Assembly: GCA_030433005.1 (NCBI GenBank)
Contig: JAUILQ010000001.1
Span: 1-64,000 of the forward strand
From: Alphaproteobacteria bacterium
GTDB taxonomy: Bacteria; Pseudomonadota; Alphaproteobacteria; Kiloniellales; DSM-21159
Length of the DNA: 64,000 nucleotides
Reading direction: 5' to 3'
This document shows positions 44,068 to 52,880 of this stretch, piece by piece. Numbering within the stretch: the stretch's first letter is position 1; each line of letters begins with the position of its first letter. Both the position numbers and the translations under genes were made by a program. The notes under the pieces were generated by a model, which saw nothing but the letters and a program-made list of their open reading frames with translations, had not been told where the DNA came from and searched no databases.

Positions 44068-45393
44068 ATGCCGGTCACGGAGCTGCTCGCGCTGGGCATG
44101 ATCGGCGCCTTCTTCGTGCTGCTGCTCGGCGGCATCCCGGTCGCCATCTGCCTCGCCGTCACCGGCTTCGTGTTCGGCTACCTGGGGTTCGGCACTGCCC
44201 TCTTCGGCCTGCTGCCGGCGCGCATCTTCGGGGTGGTGACGAACTACACGCTGCTGGCCCTGCCGCTCTTCATCTTCATGGGCATCATGCTCGAGAAGTC
44301 GAGGATCGCCGAAGAGCTGCTCGACGTCATCGGCCTGGCCATGGGCGGCCTGCGCGGCGGCATGGCTCTGGCCATCGTGCTGGTCGGCGTGCTGATGGGC
44401 GCGGCCTCCGGCGTGGTCGGGGCCACGGTGGTCACGCTCGGGCTGATCTGCCTCGGCCCGATCGTCAACCGCGGCTACGACCGCGCCGTCGCCAGCGGCA
44501 TCATCTGCGCCTCCGGGACGCTCGGCCAGATCATCCCGCCGAGCCTGGTGCTGATCCTGCTCGCCGACATCATGGGCGAGTCGGTCGGCACGCTGTTCGC
44601 CGCCGCGCTGATCCCCGGCCTGGTCCTGGCCGGCCTGTTCGTCACCTACATCCTGGCGCTCGGCCTGGTCATGCCGAAGCGCCTGCCGGCGATCCCGCGC
44701 AGCGAGCGCCGGCAGATCTCCGGCCGGGAGCTGGCGCTCAAGCTGGTCAAGGTCGTGCTGCCGCCGCTGGCCCTGATCTTCCTGGTCCTGGGGTCGATTA
44801 TCGGCGGCGTCGCGGCGCCGACCGAGGCGGCCTCCATGGGCGCGCTCGGCAGCCTGCTGCTGGCGCTGCTGGCCGGGCGCCTCGACTACGCGACGCTGCG
44901 CGACGTCGTGCGCTCCAGCTTCGTGACCAGCGCCATGGTCTTCCTGATCTTGATCTTCGCCCAGCCCTTCGGCCTGGCGTTCCGGGGCCTCGGCGGCGAG
45001 CGCCTGGTCCAGGACGCCTTCGCCCTGGTGCCGGGCGGCTTCGACGGCCAGGTGCTGTTCCTGATGCTGCTGGTCTTCGTGCTCGGCTTCTTTCTCGAAT
45101 GGATCGAGATCTCCTACATCGCCCTGCCGCTCTTCCTGCCCGTCTTCATCCAGGCGGGCGCCGACATGGCCTGGATCGCGATTCTGGTCGCGGTCAACCT
45201 GCAGACCTCGTTCCTGACGCCGCCGTTCGGCTGGGCGCTGTTCTTCCTGAAGGGCGTGGCGCCGCCCGAGGTGCGCACGGCCGACATCTACCGCGGCGTC
45301 CTGCCGTTCATTGCCCTGCAGCTCGTCGGCCTCGCGCTGGTCTACCTCTTTCCGGAGACGGCGCTCTGGCTGCCGGCGGCGATCGGCTGGTAG
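44068..45393 (+). CDS. TRAP transporter large permease, DctM family (TRAP-1)
   Basis: This 441-residue membrane protein has about twelve helices in the DctM arrangement. Recognised segments include LPLFIFMGIMLEKSRIAEEL, GAASGVVGATVVTLGLI, CASGTLGQIIPPSLVLILLAD and VAAPTEAASMGALGSLLLAL. The loop FLTPPFGWALFFLKGV near the C-terminus is typical. It completes the DctPQM set. Its ATG follows the dctQ TAG with no gap. Confidence 0.92.
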   Translation: MPVTELLALGMIGAFFVLLLGGIPVAICLAVTGFVFGYLGFGTALFGLLPARIFGVVTNYTLLALPLFIFMGIMLEKSRIAEELLDVIGLAMGGLRGGMALAIVLVGVLMGAASGVVGATVVTLGLICLGPIVNRGYDRAVASGIICASGTLGQIIPPSLVLILLADIMGESVGTLFAAALIPGLVLAGLFVTYILALGLVMPKRLPAIPRSERRQISGRELALKLVKVVLPPLALIFLVLGSIIGGVAAPTEAASMGALGSLLLALLAGRLDYATLRDVVRSSFVTSAMVFLILIFAQPFGLAFRGLGGERLVQDAFALVPGGFDGQVLFLMLLVFVLGFFLEWIEISYIALPLFLPVFIQAGADMAWIAILVAVNLQTSFLTPPFGWALFFLKGVAPPEVRTADIYRGVLPFIALQLVGLALVYLFPETALWLPAAIGW

Positions 45394-45436
45394 CGCCGGG
45401 ACGATCCACCGAGGCGCGATCAAACACTAATATTTT

Positions 45437-45465
45437 TTCACCGGCGCGCGAGAAGGCGCTATCCT
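45437..45465 (+). promoter_or_regulatory. Possible sigma-70 promoter of the second TRAP operon
   Basis: TTCACC (45437-45442), 17 bases, TATCCT (45460-45465), each matching consensus at 4 of 6. It lies in the AT-richer stretch, with a run of six T, between the two TRAP sets and about 57 bases before the next ATG. Confidence 0.4.
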
Positions 45466-45521
45466 GCCCGTCCAACGGCCAACGAAGAGTGGCCGCCAAA
45501 CAAGAGGGGAGGATTGCCAAG

Positions 45522-46541
45522 ATGCACAGGATTCGTGACAGCAAAGCCCGTTTCGGCGGGGTCTTCGGCGGCGCCGCGGCGGCCGTCGTCGCGACCGCGC
45601 TGCTGTCCGCGCCGGCGGCGGCGGAGATCACCCTGATCGGCGCCAGCCAGTTCAGCGAGGACCATGCCTTCACCAAGACGATGCGCGAGTTCGAGCGCCT
45701 CGTCTCGGCCTGCTACACCGACGAGCCGATCGTCTGGGAGATGCACCTCAATTCCGAGCTGGGCCTGGAGAAGGACTACGTCGCCTTCATGAACCAGGGC
45801 ATCTCGGTCGACTACGCCGTCGCCTCGCCGGCGCACATGTCGACCTTCTCCAAGATGGCTCCGCTGATGGACATGCCCTTCCTGTTCCGCGACCAGGAGC
45901 ACTGGACCAAGGTGATCGAGGCCGACGCCCTGAAGCCGGTCGCCGACGACATCCTGAAGCGCGCCGACATCCGCCTGCTCGGCTACGCCGGCGGCGGCAC
46001 CCGCAACGTCTTCGCGACCATGCCGGTCACCAACATGGAAGAGCTCAAGGGCCTGCCGATCCGCATGCAGGGCGCGCCGATCTGGTCGCGGGTCTTCGAC
46101 GCCCTGGGCGCGGCGCCCAGCGTGATCGCCTACGACGAGGTCTACAACGCCATCCAGACCGGCGTCATCAAGGCCGCCGAGAACGAGGCGGCCGGCGTCG
46201 AGCAGATGAAGTTCTACGAGGTCGGGCCCGATCTCAGCCTGACCCAGCACGCGATCACCGTGCGGCCGCTGATGTTCTCGAACAAGACCTACCAGCGCCT
46301 GCCGGCCAAGCTGCAGGCCTGCATCGACGAGGCCGGGCCGAAGGCCGGCAAGCACGGCCGCGACATCGAGAGCAGCCAGGACTCGGCGAAGCTCCAGGCC
46401 ATGGTCGACAAGGGCTGGCTGAGGACCCACGAGTTCACCGAGCGCGACAAGATGCTCGCGGCCGCGATGCCGGTGCTCCAGGAGTACGCCGAGGAGCTCG
46501 GCGCCGGCCAGGTGCTCATGGACATCCAGGCCATCGAGTAG
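45522..46541 (+). CDS. TRAP transporter substrate-binding protein, DctP family (TRAP-2)
   Basis: This 339-residue protein has a Sec signal peptide (AAAAVVATALLSAPAAAEIT) and is periplasmic. DctP features include NSELGLEKDYVAFMNQGI, ASPAHMSTFSKMAPLMDMPFLFRDQEHW, MEELKGLPIRMQGAPIWSRVFDALGAAP and YNAIQTGVIKAAENE. The sequence is only distantly like the first DctP of this window, so the ligand differs. The gentisate genes 2 kb downstream suggest an aromatic acid. GGGGAGG lies 9 bases before the ATG. Confidence 0.92.
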   Translation: MHRIRDSKARFGGVFGGAAAAVVATALLSAPAAAEITLIGASQFSEDHAFTKTMREFERLVSACYTDEPIVWEMHLNSELGLEKDYVAFMNQGISVDYAVASPAHMSTFSKMAPLMDMPFLFRDQEHWTKVIEADALKPVADDILKRADIRLLGYAGGGTRNVFATMPVTNMEELKGLPIRMQGAPIWSRVFDALGAAPSVIAYDEVYNAIQTGVIKAAENEAAGVEQMKFYEVGPDLSLTQHAITVRPLMFSNKTYQRLPAKLQACIDEAGPKAGKHGRDIESSQDSAKLQAMVDKGWLRTHEFTERDKMLAAAMPVLQEYAEELGAGQVLMDIQAIE

Positions 46542-46602
46542 CCGCTTCCGGGCGGTGCCACTGAGTCCGACGGCTCGACGATGACGTTCCCTCTCTGCCG
46601 GT

Positions 46603-46636
46603 CCCTCTCCTCGCCGCGTCGCCGGGGAGGAGAGGG
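46603..46636 (+). terminator. Hairpin between binding-protein and permease genes of TRAP-2
   Basis: CCCTCTCCTC and GAGGAGAGGG form a perfect 10-bp stem with a 14-base loop, 61 bases after the dctP stop. No T-run follows. A structure here would favour more binding protein than permease by partial termination or 3' protection. Confidence 0.5.
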
Positions 46637-46656
46637 CGGGGGAGGTGCCGGCCGTC

Positions 46657-46701
46657 GTCCGGCCCCGGCGCGTCCGGCCCCGGCGCGTCCGGCCCCGGCG
46701 C
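46657..46701. repeat. Three tandem copies of a 15-bp unit
   Basis: GTCCGGCCCCGGCGC is repeated three times without mismatch, in the gap between the TRAP-2 binding-protein gene and small-permease gene. The unit contains GGCCCC and GGCGC blocks able to form extra structure. Confidence 0.9.
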
Positions 46702-46747
46702 GTCCTGCAGGGCGTGCCGCGGCGGGACGGGGCGGAGGGCAAGGGCC

Positions 46748-47323
46748 GTGATGACCCGCTTCCTCGACGCCCTGCACTTCGCGCTCAAGGTCGTGCTCGG
46801 CCTGCTGGTCGCCGGCCTGATCGTGCCGGTCACCATGCAGGTGCTGTCGCGCTACACCGGGGTCATCCCGCGCTATCTCTGGACCGAGGAGATCGCGCGC
46901 TTCTGCTTCGTCTGGATGATCATGGTCGGCGCCGTCTGCGCGGTGCGGGACGGCACGCACTTCGACCTGGCGCTGCTGCCGCAGAGCCGCGAGCCGCGCA
47001 TCGAGGCGGCCAAGCGCCTGTTCGTGCACCTCGCGATGGCCGCGGCCGGCGGCGTCTTCCTCTGGTACGGCTGGGACCTGCTGCTGTTCGGCTGGTACCA
47101 GACCTCCGAGATCGCCGAGCTGCCGATGAACTGGATCTACGGTGCTTGGCCGCTCGCCGGCGCCCTGTTCCTGCTGTTCCTGGCCGAGAAGGTTCTGGTC
47201 GAGCTGCGCATCCTCGGCGGCGGCACCCCGCCGGCCGACTGGGAAGGCCGGGTCGGCGGGCACGAGACGGTGATCGGCGACCGCCGGGACGGTGAGGGGC
47301 GACCGGAGGAGACGAGGCCGTGA
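46748..47323 (+). CDS. TRAP transporter small permease, DctQ family (TRAP-2)
   Basis: This 191-residue four-helix membrane protein has the DctQ centre VLSRYTGVIPRYLWTEEIARFCFVW and DGTHFDLALLP. GTG at 46748 lies 8 bases after GGAGGG; an ATG directly after it (46751) could equally serve. The polar C-terminal tail of about 30 residues is longer than in the first DctQ. The stop overlaps the next start (GTGA), so both membrane subunits are coupled in translation. Confidence 0.9.
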   Translation: MMTRFLDALHFALKVVLGLLVAGLIVPVTMQVLSRYTGVIPRYLWTEEIARFCFVWMIMVGAVCAVRDGTHFDLALLPQSREPRIEAAKRLFVHLAMAAAGGVFLWYGWDLLLFGWYQTSEIAELPMNWIYGAWPLAGALFLLFLAEKVLVELRILGGGTPPADWEGRVGGHETVIGDRRDGEGRPEETRP

Positions 47324-48624
47324 CGCCGCTCGAGGTCTCGCTGCTGCTGTTCGGGCCCTTCCTGCTGCTGATCTTCTTGAGGGTGCCGGTCTCCTTCGCC
47401 CTGGCGCTGGCCTGCGTGCCGGTGTTTTTCATCGAGCCGCGGCTGACCCCGATCCTGCTGCTGCAGCAGATGTTCAAGTCCTACAACGCCTTCATCCTGC
47501 TGGCCGTGCCCTTCTTCCTGCTCGCCGCCAACCTGATGAACGCCGCCGGCATCACCGACCGGCTGATCCGGCTGGCGCGCGCCCTGGTCGGCCACCTGCC
47601 GGGCGGGCTCGGCCACGTCAACGTCGTGGTCTCGATGTTCTTCGCCGGCATCTCGGGCTCCTCGACCGCCGACGCCGCCGGCATCGGCTCCCTGCTCATC
47701 CCGCAGATGAAGAAGGAGGGCTTCAGCGCCTCCTTCTCGGTCGCGGTGACGGCCTGCTCGGCGGTCATGGGCGTGGTCATCCCGCCGTCGATCCTGATGG
47801 TCGTCTGGGGCGGCCTGATGTCGGTCTCGATCGGCGGCCTGTTCCTGGCCGGCGTCGTGCCCGGCGTGCTGATCGGCCTGGCCCAGATGGCGACCGTCTA
47901 CTACTACGCGCGGCGCCACGGCATGGGCCTGCACGACCGCGCGACGCTGGTCGAGCTGGCGCGCGCCGTCGCCGGCGCCTTCCTGGCGCTGATGACGCCG
48001 GTCATCATCATCGGCGGCATCGTCGGCGGCCTCTTCACCCCGACCGAGGCCTCGGTGGTCGCCGCGCTCTACGCCCTGGCGCTCGGCCTCTTCGTCTACC
48101 GCAGCGTCGGCGTCCGCACCCTGGCCCACGTGCTCTACGATACCGGCCGCTTCGCCGCGATCTCCCTGTTCTGCATCGGCACGGCCAGCGCCTTCGGCTT
48201 CATCCTGGCGTACTTCCGCGTGCCGGCCGCGCTGGTCGCCTACGTCACCGAGATGAACCTGGGCGTCACCGAGATGGGCATCGCGGTCGCGCTCTGCTTC
48301 CTGATCATCGGCTGCTTCATCGACGCGATCCCGGCGATCATCATCCTCGGCACGGTGCTCTGGCCGGTGACCCAGGCGGTCGGCATGCACCCGATCCACT
48401 TCGCCCTGATCGGCGTCATCAGCCTGGCCTTCGGCCTGGTCACGCCGCCCTACGGCCTCTGCCTGCTGATCTCCTGCGCGATCGGCCGGATTACCGTCGG
48501 CCAGGCGCTGGCGCACGTCGCGATGATCCTGGCGCCGATGCTCGCCATCCTGCTGCTGGTCATCGTCTTCCCCGCGCTCTCGCTCTGGCTGCCGCGTTTG
48601 CTGCTGCCGCAGTTCGCGGGGTAG
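47320..48624 (+). CDS. TRAP transporter large permease, DctM family (TRAP-2)
   Basis: This 434-residue membrane protein is a complete DctM subunit: LLAVPFFLLAANLMNAAGITDRLI, FFAGISGSSTADAAGIGSLLIPQM, ACSAVMGVVIPPSILMVVWGG, FTPTEASVVAALYALALGL and LVTPPYGLCLLISCAIGRI. It should carry the solute with sodium across the inner membrane together with the coupled DctQ. It converges with the gentisate dioxygenase gene, 23 bases away. Confidence 0.94.
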   Translation: MTPLEVSLLLFGPFLLLIFLRVPVSFALALACVPVFFIEPRLTPILLLQQMFKSYNAFILLAVPFFLLAANLMNAAGITDRLIRLARALVGHLPGGLGHVNVVVSMFFAGISGSSTADAAGIGSLLIPQMKKEGFSASFSVAVTACSAVMGVVIPPSILMVVWGGLMSVSIGGLFLAGVVPGVLIGLAQMATVYYYARRHGMGLHDRATLVELARAVAGAFLALMTPVIIIGGIVGGLFTPTEASVVAALYALALGLFVYRSVGVRTLAHVLYDTGRFAAISLFCIGTASAFGFILAYFRVPAALVAYVTEMNLGVTEMGIAVALCFLIIGCFIDAIPAIIILGTVLWPVTQAVGMHPIHFALIGVISLAFGLVTPPYGLCLLISCAIGRITVGQALAHVAMILAPMLAILLLVIVFPALSLWLPRLLLPQFAG

Positions 48625-48647
48625 CGAGGTCCGCGCCCTTCGCCCGC

Positions 48648-49706
48648 TCAGGCGTTGCCGCGGTCCTCGCGCCAGAGGCCGAGCTTCTCCTGGACCGGGC
48701 GGTCGGAGAAGCTGAACAGCACGCTCTCGGCCCCGGCCTCGTGCGAGGTCCAGGCCCAGCTCGGCGCGACGAAGATGTCGCGCGGGCCCCACTCGATCGT
48801 CTCGTCGCCGATGCGCGAGCGGCCCCGGCCCTCCAGGCAGGTGAAGACCGTGGCGTCGGTGCAGCGGTAGCGCTGGGTCTCGAAGCCCTTGGGCAGCAGC
48901 TGCAGGAAGCTGCCGATGGTCGGCATGGCGTGACCGCCGGTCGCCGGGTTGACGAAGCGCATCCTCAGGCCGTGGCAGGGATCCCAATCCTGGGTGCGCG
49001 ACAGGCGCTCGAGCGTCTCGCGGCTCCGTTCGTAGGGATACCAGAAGACCGGCGAGGTCGGGCTCGCCGCCGCGGGCTGGTAGTCGACCGGCAGCAGGTT
49101 GCCGCCGTAGCGTGCCAGGGAATCGCCCTGCGGCCTGGTCACCGGCTGCTCCTCCTCGCCGAGCCGCTCGGCGAAGGAGGCGTCGAGGAACTGCACCAGC
49201 GGGATGTCCAGGCCGTCGAGCCAGTAGATCGGCTCGTCGCTCTCGTTGCCGTGGTCGTGCCAGGTCATCGAGGGCGTGATGATGAAGTCGCCCGGGCTCA
49301 TCATGACCCGCTCGCCGTCGACCGCGGTGTGCGCGCCCTTGCCTTCGAGCACCAGGCGCAGCGCCGTCTGGCTGTGGCGGTGCGCGGGCGCGACCTCGCC
49401 GGGCAGCACCAGCTGGACGCCGGCGTAGAGCGAGGTGGTGACCTTCGACTGGCCGCGCAGTCCGGGGTTCTCCAGCACCAGGACGCGGCGTTCGGCCTCG
49501 CGGGCGGTGATCAGGCCGCCGGCCTCGACCATCGCCTCGCGGATCGCGTCGAAGCGCCAGCCGACCGGCCGGCAGGCGCTCCTCGGCTCCGGCGTCACCA
49601 AGCCGTCGAGCACCGTCCAGAGGGCGGTCATGTTGGACTTGTCGATCCTGTCGTAGAAGGCCTGCCGTTCGGCGGCGTTGCCGGCCGTCTCGTCCGCTGG
49701 GGACAT
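48648..49706 (-). CDS. Gentisate 1,2-dioxygenase
   Basis: This 352-residue bicupin enzyme should open the ring of gentisate to maleylpyruvate with Fe(II). The N-terminal cupin has APAHRHSQTALRLVLEGKGAHTAVDGE, where the two histidines and a downstream DHG segment (SMTWHDHGNE) are iron ligands. The C-terminal cupin keeps the fold (TFTCLEGRGRS-like VFTCLEGRGRSRIGDETIEWGPRDIFVAPSW region) without the metal residues. Typical segments are DKSNMTALWTVLDGLVTPEP and LDGLDIPLVQFLDASF. It is divergent from marR. No maleylpyruvate isomerase or fumarylpyruvate hydrolase is in the window. Confidence 0.9.
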   Translation of the reverse strand: MSPADETAGNAAERQAFYDRIDKSNMTALWTVLDGLVTPEPRSACRPVGWRFDAIREAMVEAGGLITAREAERRVLVLENPGLRGQSKVTTSLYAGVQLVLPGEVAPAHRHSQTALRLVLEGKGAHTAVDGERVMMSPGDFIITPSMTWHDHGNESDEPIYWLDGLDIPLVQFLDASFAERLGEEEQPVTRPQGDSLARYGGNLLPVDYQPAAASPTSPVFWYPYERSRETLERLSRTQDWDPCHGLRMRFVNPATGGHAMPTIGSFLQLLPKGFETQRYRCTDATVFTCLEGRGRSRIGDETIEWGPRDIFVAPSWAWTSHEAGAESVLFSFSDRPVQEKLGLWREDRGNA

Positions 49707-49741
49707 CGCTTCCTCCCGCCCTCGCGCCAGGGTCTCCGTTT

Positions 49742-49776
49742 ATTGACCGTATGCTCACCTTCAGTATGCTGTCAAT
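49742..49776. promoter_or_regulatory. MarR operator and divergent promoter candidate
   Basis: ATTGAC and GTCAAT are perfect 6-bp arms at the ends of a 35-bp imperfect palindrome in the gap between the dioxygenase and marR genes. GTATGCT occurs twice inside, 15 bp apart. TTGACC-N16-TATGCT (plus strand) and TTGACA (minus strand) give overlapping possible promoters in both directions. Confidence 0.55.
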
Positions 49777-49816
49777 CGAGCCGGCGGCGATCGCCGGGGC
49801 GGGAAAGGGGGCTGCG

Positions 49817-50320
49817 ATGGGCGCGGCGAAACAGGAGCAGGCCGCGCAAGCGCAGGGCGGTTTCCTGGACGACGTCTACGGCAAGCCGGGCCACCTGATC
49901 CGGCGGGCCCAGCAGATCGCCGTGGCGATCTTCATCGAGGAGTGCCGGCACCTGGAGCTGACGCCGGTCCAGTACGCGGTGCTGGTCGCCTGCCGGGACG
50001 CGCCGGGCATCGACGCCACCCGGGTCTCCGAGGTCATCGCCTACGACCGCTCGACCCTGGGCGGCGTGCTCGAGCGCCTGGAGGAGCGCGGCCGCATCGA
50101 GCGGCGCCCGGCCGCCGGCGATCGACGCGCCAAGCAGCTGTTCCTGACCGAGGCCGGCGCCCGCCTGCTGCACGACGCCGAGCCCTTCGTGCGGCGCGCC
50201 CAGGAGCGCATCGTGCAGCCCCTGTCGACGGCCGACCGCGACGAGCTGATGCGCCTGCTCGGCGATCTCGTCGAGCTCAACAACGAACATTCGCGCGTGC
50301 CGCTGAAGCGCGCGCCCTGA
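49817..50320 (+). CDS. MarR family transcriptional regulator
   Basis: This 167-residue winged-helix regulator contains LELTPVQYAVLVACRDAPGIDATRVSEVIAYDRSTLGG-type sequence (residues 45-85) and the wing LEERGRIERRPAAGDRRAKQLFLTEAG. MarR proteins near aromatic dioxygenases are usually repressors relieved by the aromatic acid. The ATG at 49817 was preferred to two upstream in-frame ATGs because AAAGGGGG precedes it and the upstream codons fall in the operator. The monooxygenase gene starts 12 bases after its stop. Confidence 0.9.
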   Translation: MGAAKQEQAAQAQGGFLDDVYGKPGHLIRRAQQIAVAIFIEECRHLELTPVQYAVLVACRDAPGIDATRVSEVIAYDRSTLGGVLERLEERGRIERRPAAGDRRAKQLFLTEAGARLLHDAEPFVRRAQERIVQPLSTADRDELMRLLGDLVELNNEHSRVPLKRAP

Positions 50321-50332
50321 GGGAGAGCCGGA

Positions 50333-51562
50333 ATGGCGGAGACGCGACCGATCCTGATCGCCGGCGGCGGCATCGGCGGCCTGGCGACGGCGCTCGGGCT
50401 GGCCCGCCGGGGCGTGCCCAGCCTGGTCCTGGAGAAGGCCGCGCGGCTCGGCGAGATCGGTGCCGGCATCCAGCTCGGCCCCAACGCCTTCCACGCCTTC
50501 GACCACCTCGGCGTCGGCGACGCCGCGCGCGCCATGGCGGTCTACATCGACAGGCTGGTGCTGATGGACGCGACCAGCGGCGAGGAGATCACCCACGTGC
50601 CGCTGCAGGAGGGCTTTCGCCGGCGCTTCGGCAATCCCTACGCGGTCGTGCACCGCGGCGACCTGCACGGCGTCTTCCTGCGCGCCTGCGAGGAGAGCCC
50701 GCTGGTCGAGCTGCGCACCTCGGCCGAGGTCGTCGGCTACGACCAGGACGGCACCAGTGTCAGCGCGCGCCTGGCCGACGGCGGACGGGTCGCGGGCCGG
50801 GCGCTGGTCGGCGCCGACGGCCTCTGGTCGAGGATCCGCCAGCAGCTGGTCGGCGACGGCGCGCCGCGGGTCTCGGGCCACACGACCTACCGCTCGGTGA
50901 TCCCGCTGGAGCGCATGCCCGAGGACCTGCGCTGGAACGCGGCGGCGCTCTGGGCCGGGCCGAAGTGCCACATCGTCCACTACCCGCTGTCCGGCTGGAA
51001 GGTCTTCAACCTCGTCGTCACCTACCACAACGACGCGCCCGAGCCGGTCGCCGGCAAGCCGGTCACGGCCGAGGAGGTGCACCGCGGCTTCGAGCACATC
51101 CACGAGCGGCCGCGGCGGATCATCGACCAGGGCCGCGACTGGAAGCTCTGGGTGCTCTGCGACCGGGACCCGACGCTGAGCTGGCAGGACGGCCGCGTCG
51201 TGCTGCTCGGCGACGCCGCCCACCCGATGCTGCAGTACTTCGCCCAGGGCGCCTGCATGGCCATGGAGGACGCGGTCTGCCTGTCGAGCCTGGTCGCGGA
51301 GCATGCCGGCGCCGGGGGGCAGGGGGGCGACCCTGGCATCGAGGCCGCCTTCGCCGCCTACCGCGACGCGCGGGTCGACCGCACCGCGCGCGTGCAGCTG
51401 CAGTCGCGGTTGATCGGCGACCACATCTATCACCCGGCGGGTGCTCACGCGCACCTGCGCAACACCATGCTCGGATCGATGTCGGCCGAGGACCACTACG
51501 ACGCGCTGCAGTGGCTCTACGGCGGCTCGGGACTGGCCCAGGGCGCGACGGCGGTGCGCTGA
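50333..51562 (+). CDS. FAD-dependent monooxygenase, 3-hydroxybenzoate 6-hydroxylase type
   Basis: This 409-residue flavoprotein hydroxylase has ILIAGGGIGGLATALGLARRG (FAD), the DG segment ALVGADGLWSRIRQ, and the second FAD motif VVLLGDAAHPMLQYFAQGACMAMEDA. The GDAAHPMLQY form and the general sequence resemble salicylate and 3-hydroxybenzoate hydroxylases. Next to gentisate dioxygenase, a 3-hydroxybenzoate to gentisate reaction with NADH and oxygen is most likely; salicylate 1-hydroxylase, which makes catechol, would not fit the neighbour. It follows marR in one transcript. Confidence 0.85.
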   Translation: MAETRPILIAGGGIGGLATALGLARRGVPSLVLEKAARLGEIGAGIQLGPNAFHAFDHLGVGDAARAMAVYIDRLVLMDATSGEEITHVPLQEGFRRRFGNPYAVVHRGDLHGVFLRACEESPLVELRTSAEVVGYDQDGTSVSARLADGGRVAGRALVGADGLWSRIRQQLVGDGAPRVSGHTTYRSVIPLERMPEDLRWNAAALWAGPKCHIVHYPLSGWKVFNLVVTYHNDAPEPVAGKPVTAEEVHRGFEHIHERPRRIIDQGRDWKLWVLCDRDPTLSWQDGRVVLLGDAAHPMLQYFAQGACMAMEDAVCLSSLVAEHAGAGGQGGDPGIEAAFAAYRDARVDRTARVQLQSRLIGDHIYHPAGAHAHLRNTMLGSMSAEDHYDALQWLYGGSGLAQGATAVR

Positions 51563-51713
51563 CAACCTTGCGCCGACGCCGTCCCGCTGACGGCGGGAGC
51601 GCCTCGGGGTCGCGCACCGGCCGGCTCGCGCCGGCGCGCCGGCTGCGCTATGGCTTGGCGGCGAGAGGAAGCTGGGCCGCCCGCCGGGGCCGCCCGAGTC
51701 GAGAGGCGCTTCG

Positions 51714-52868
51714 ATGACTCAGGAACGTGCCGGCGATCCGGGGAGGGCCCGTACCCGCACGCGCGCCGGCCGGCGCGTGCTGCTGCTCGGCCGCTCGCCG
51801 GCGGCGCTGGAAAGCCTGCTCGCCGACCTGGCGGCACTCGAGGTCGCGGCCAGCGCCTCGGCCGAACCCGAGTCGGCGGTCGGGGCCTTCGATCCCGCCA
51901 CCTTCTCCCTGCTCGCCCTCGACCGAGGGATCGAGCCGGAGACGCGCGCGGCACTGGCCGAGGCCTTCCGCGCCGCCAACCCGGCGATCGCCGTGCGGCA
52001 GACCGACCCGCTGGTCGCGGTACCCCAGATCCTCGCCGCCCTGGACGGACTCGACGACAAGCCGGCGGTCGACCTGCAGGCCTATTGCGCGCGCATCGGC
52101 TATCGAGGGCCCCTGGCACCGACCCTGGCGGTGCTCGAGGCGCTGCACGAGCGTCACCCCGCGGCGATCGTCTTCGAGGCGCTCGACGTGCTGCTCGGGC
52201 GCGGTGTCGACCTCGCGCCGGCGGCGGTCGACGCCAAGCTGATCGGCAGCCGGCGGGGCGGCTACTGCTTCGAGCAGAACGGCCTGTTCCGCCGCGTGCT
52301 CGAGGCCGTCGGCTTCGAGGTGCAGGGGCTGGCGGCGCGGGTGCGCTGGCTGCAGCCGCCGCACAAGCCGCCGATGGCGCGCACCCACATGGCGCTCCAG
52401 GTGACGCTGGGCGGCAGCCCCTGGCTGGTCGACGTCGGCTTCGGCGGTTGCGTGCTGTCGGAGCCGCTGCGCCTCGACAGCACCGCGCCCCAGCCGACCC
52501 GGCACGACGTCTTCCGGCTGATCCCCTTCGGCGACTCGCGGCTGCTGCAGGTCGGCCGGAAGGGCCGCTGGCTGCCGCTCTACGAGCTGTCGCTCGAGCC
52601 GCATTTCCAGGGCGACTACGAGGCCGCCAACTGGTTCACCTCGACCCACCCGGCCTCGCCGTTCCGCCAGGGCCTGCGCGTCGCGCGCACGACGCCGGAG
52701 GCGCGCCACGGCCTGATGGCCAACCGCTACACGCTGCGCCGCCCCGACGGCCGCGACGAGCGCCGCGACCTGGATGCCGACGGCATCGAGGCCGTCCTGA
52801 GGGAGGTCTTCGAGCTGCCGGTCGAGCGTTCCTGGCGCCCGCTGTTCGAGCAGGCGGCGCGCCGCTGA
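51714..52868 (+). CDS. Arylamine N-acetyltransferase with N-terminal receiver-like domain
   Basis: This 384-residue protein is about 110 residues longer than usual arylamine N-acetyltransferases. Residues 118-384 are the NAT domain, with the catalytic triad Cys185 (RRGGYCFEQNG), His225 (ARTHMALQV) and Asp240 (LVDVGFGG). It should acetylate aromatic amines or hydrazines using acetyl-CoA. Residues 20-115 form a small alpha/beta domain (RVLLLGRSPAALESLLADL, LLALDRGIEPETRAAL, AAVPQILAAL-like VAVPQILAALDGL) reminiscent of a receiver domain but with no clear phosphoacceptor. Start ATG follows GAGAGGCG. The 151 bases upstream contain no gene. Confidence 0.87.
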   Translation: MTQERAGDPGRARTRTRAGRRVLLLGRSPAALESLLADLAALEVAASASAEPESAVGAFDPATFSLLALDRGIEPETRAALAEAFRAANPAIAVRQTDPLVAVPQILAALDGLDDKPAVDLQAYCARIGYRGPLAPTLAVLEALHERHPAAIVFEALDVLLGRGVDLAPAAVDAKLIGSRRGGYCFEQNGLFRRVLEAVGFEVQGLAARVRWLQPPHKPPMARTHMALQVTLGGSPWLVDVGFGGCVLSEPLRLDSTAPQPTRHDVFRLIPFGDSRLLQVGRKGRWLPLYELSLEPHFQGDYEAANWFTSTHPASPFRQGLRVARTTPEARHGLMANRYTLRRPDGRDERRDLDADGIEAVLREVFELPVERSWRPLFEQAARR

Positions 52869-52880
52869 CGGCTCGTCCCG

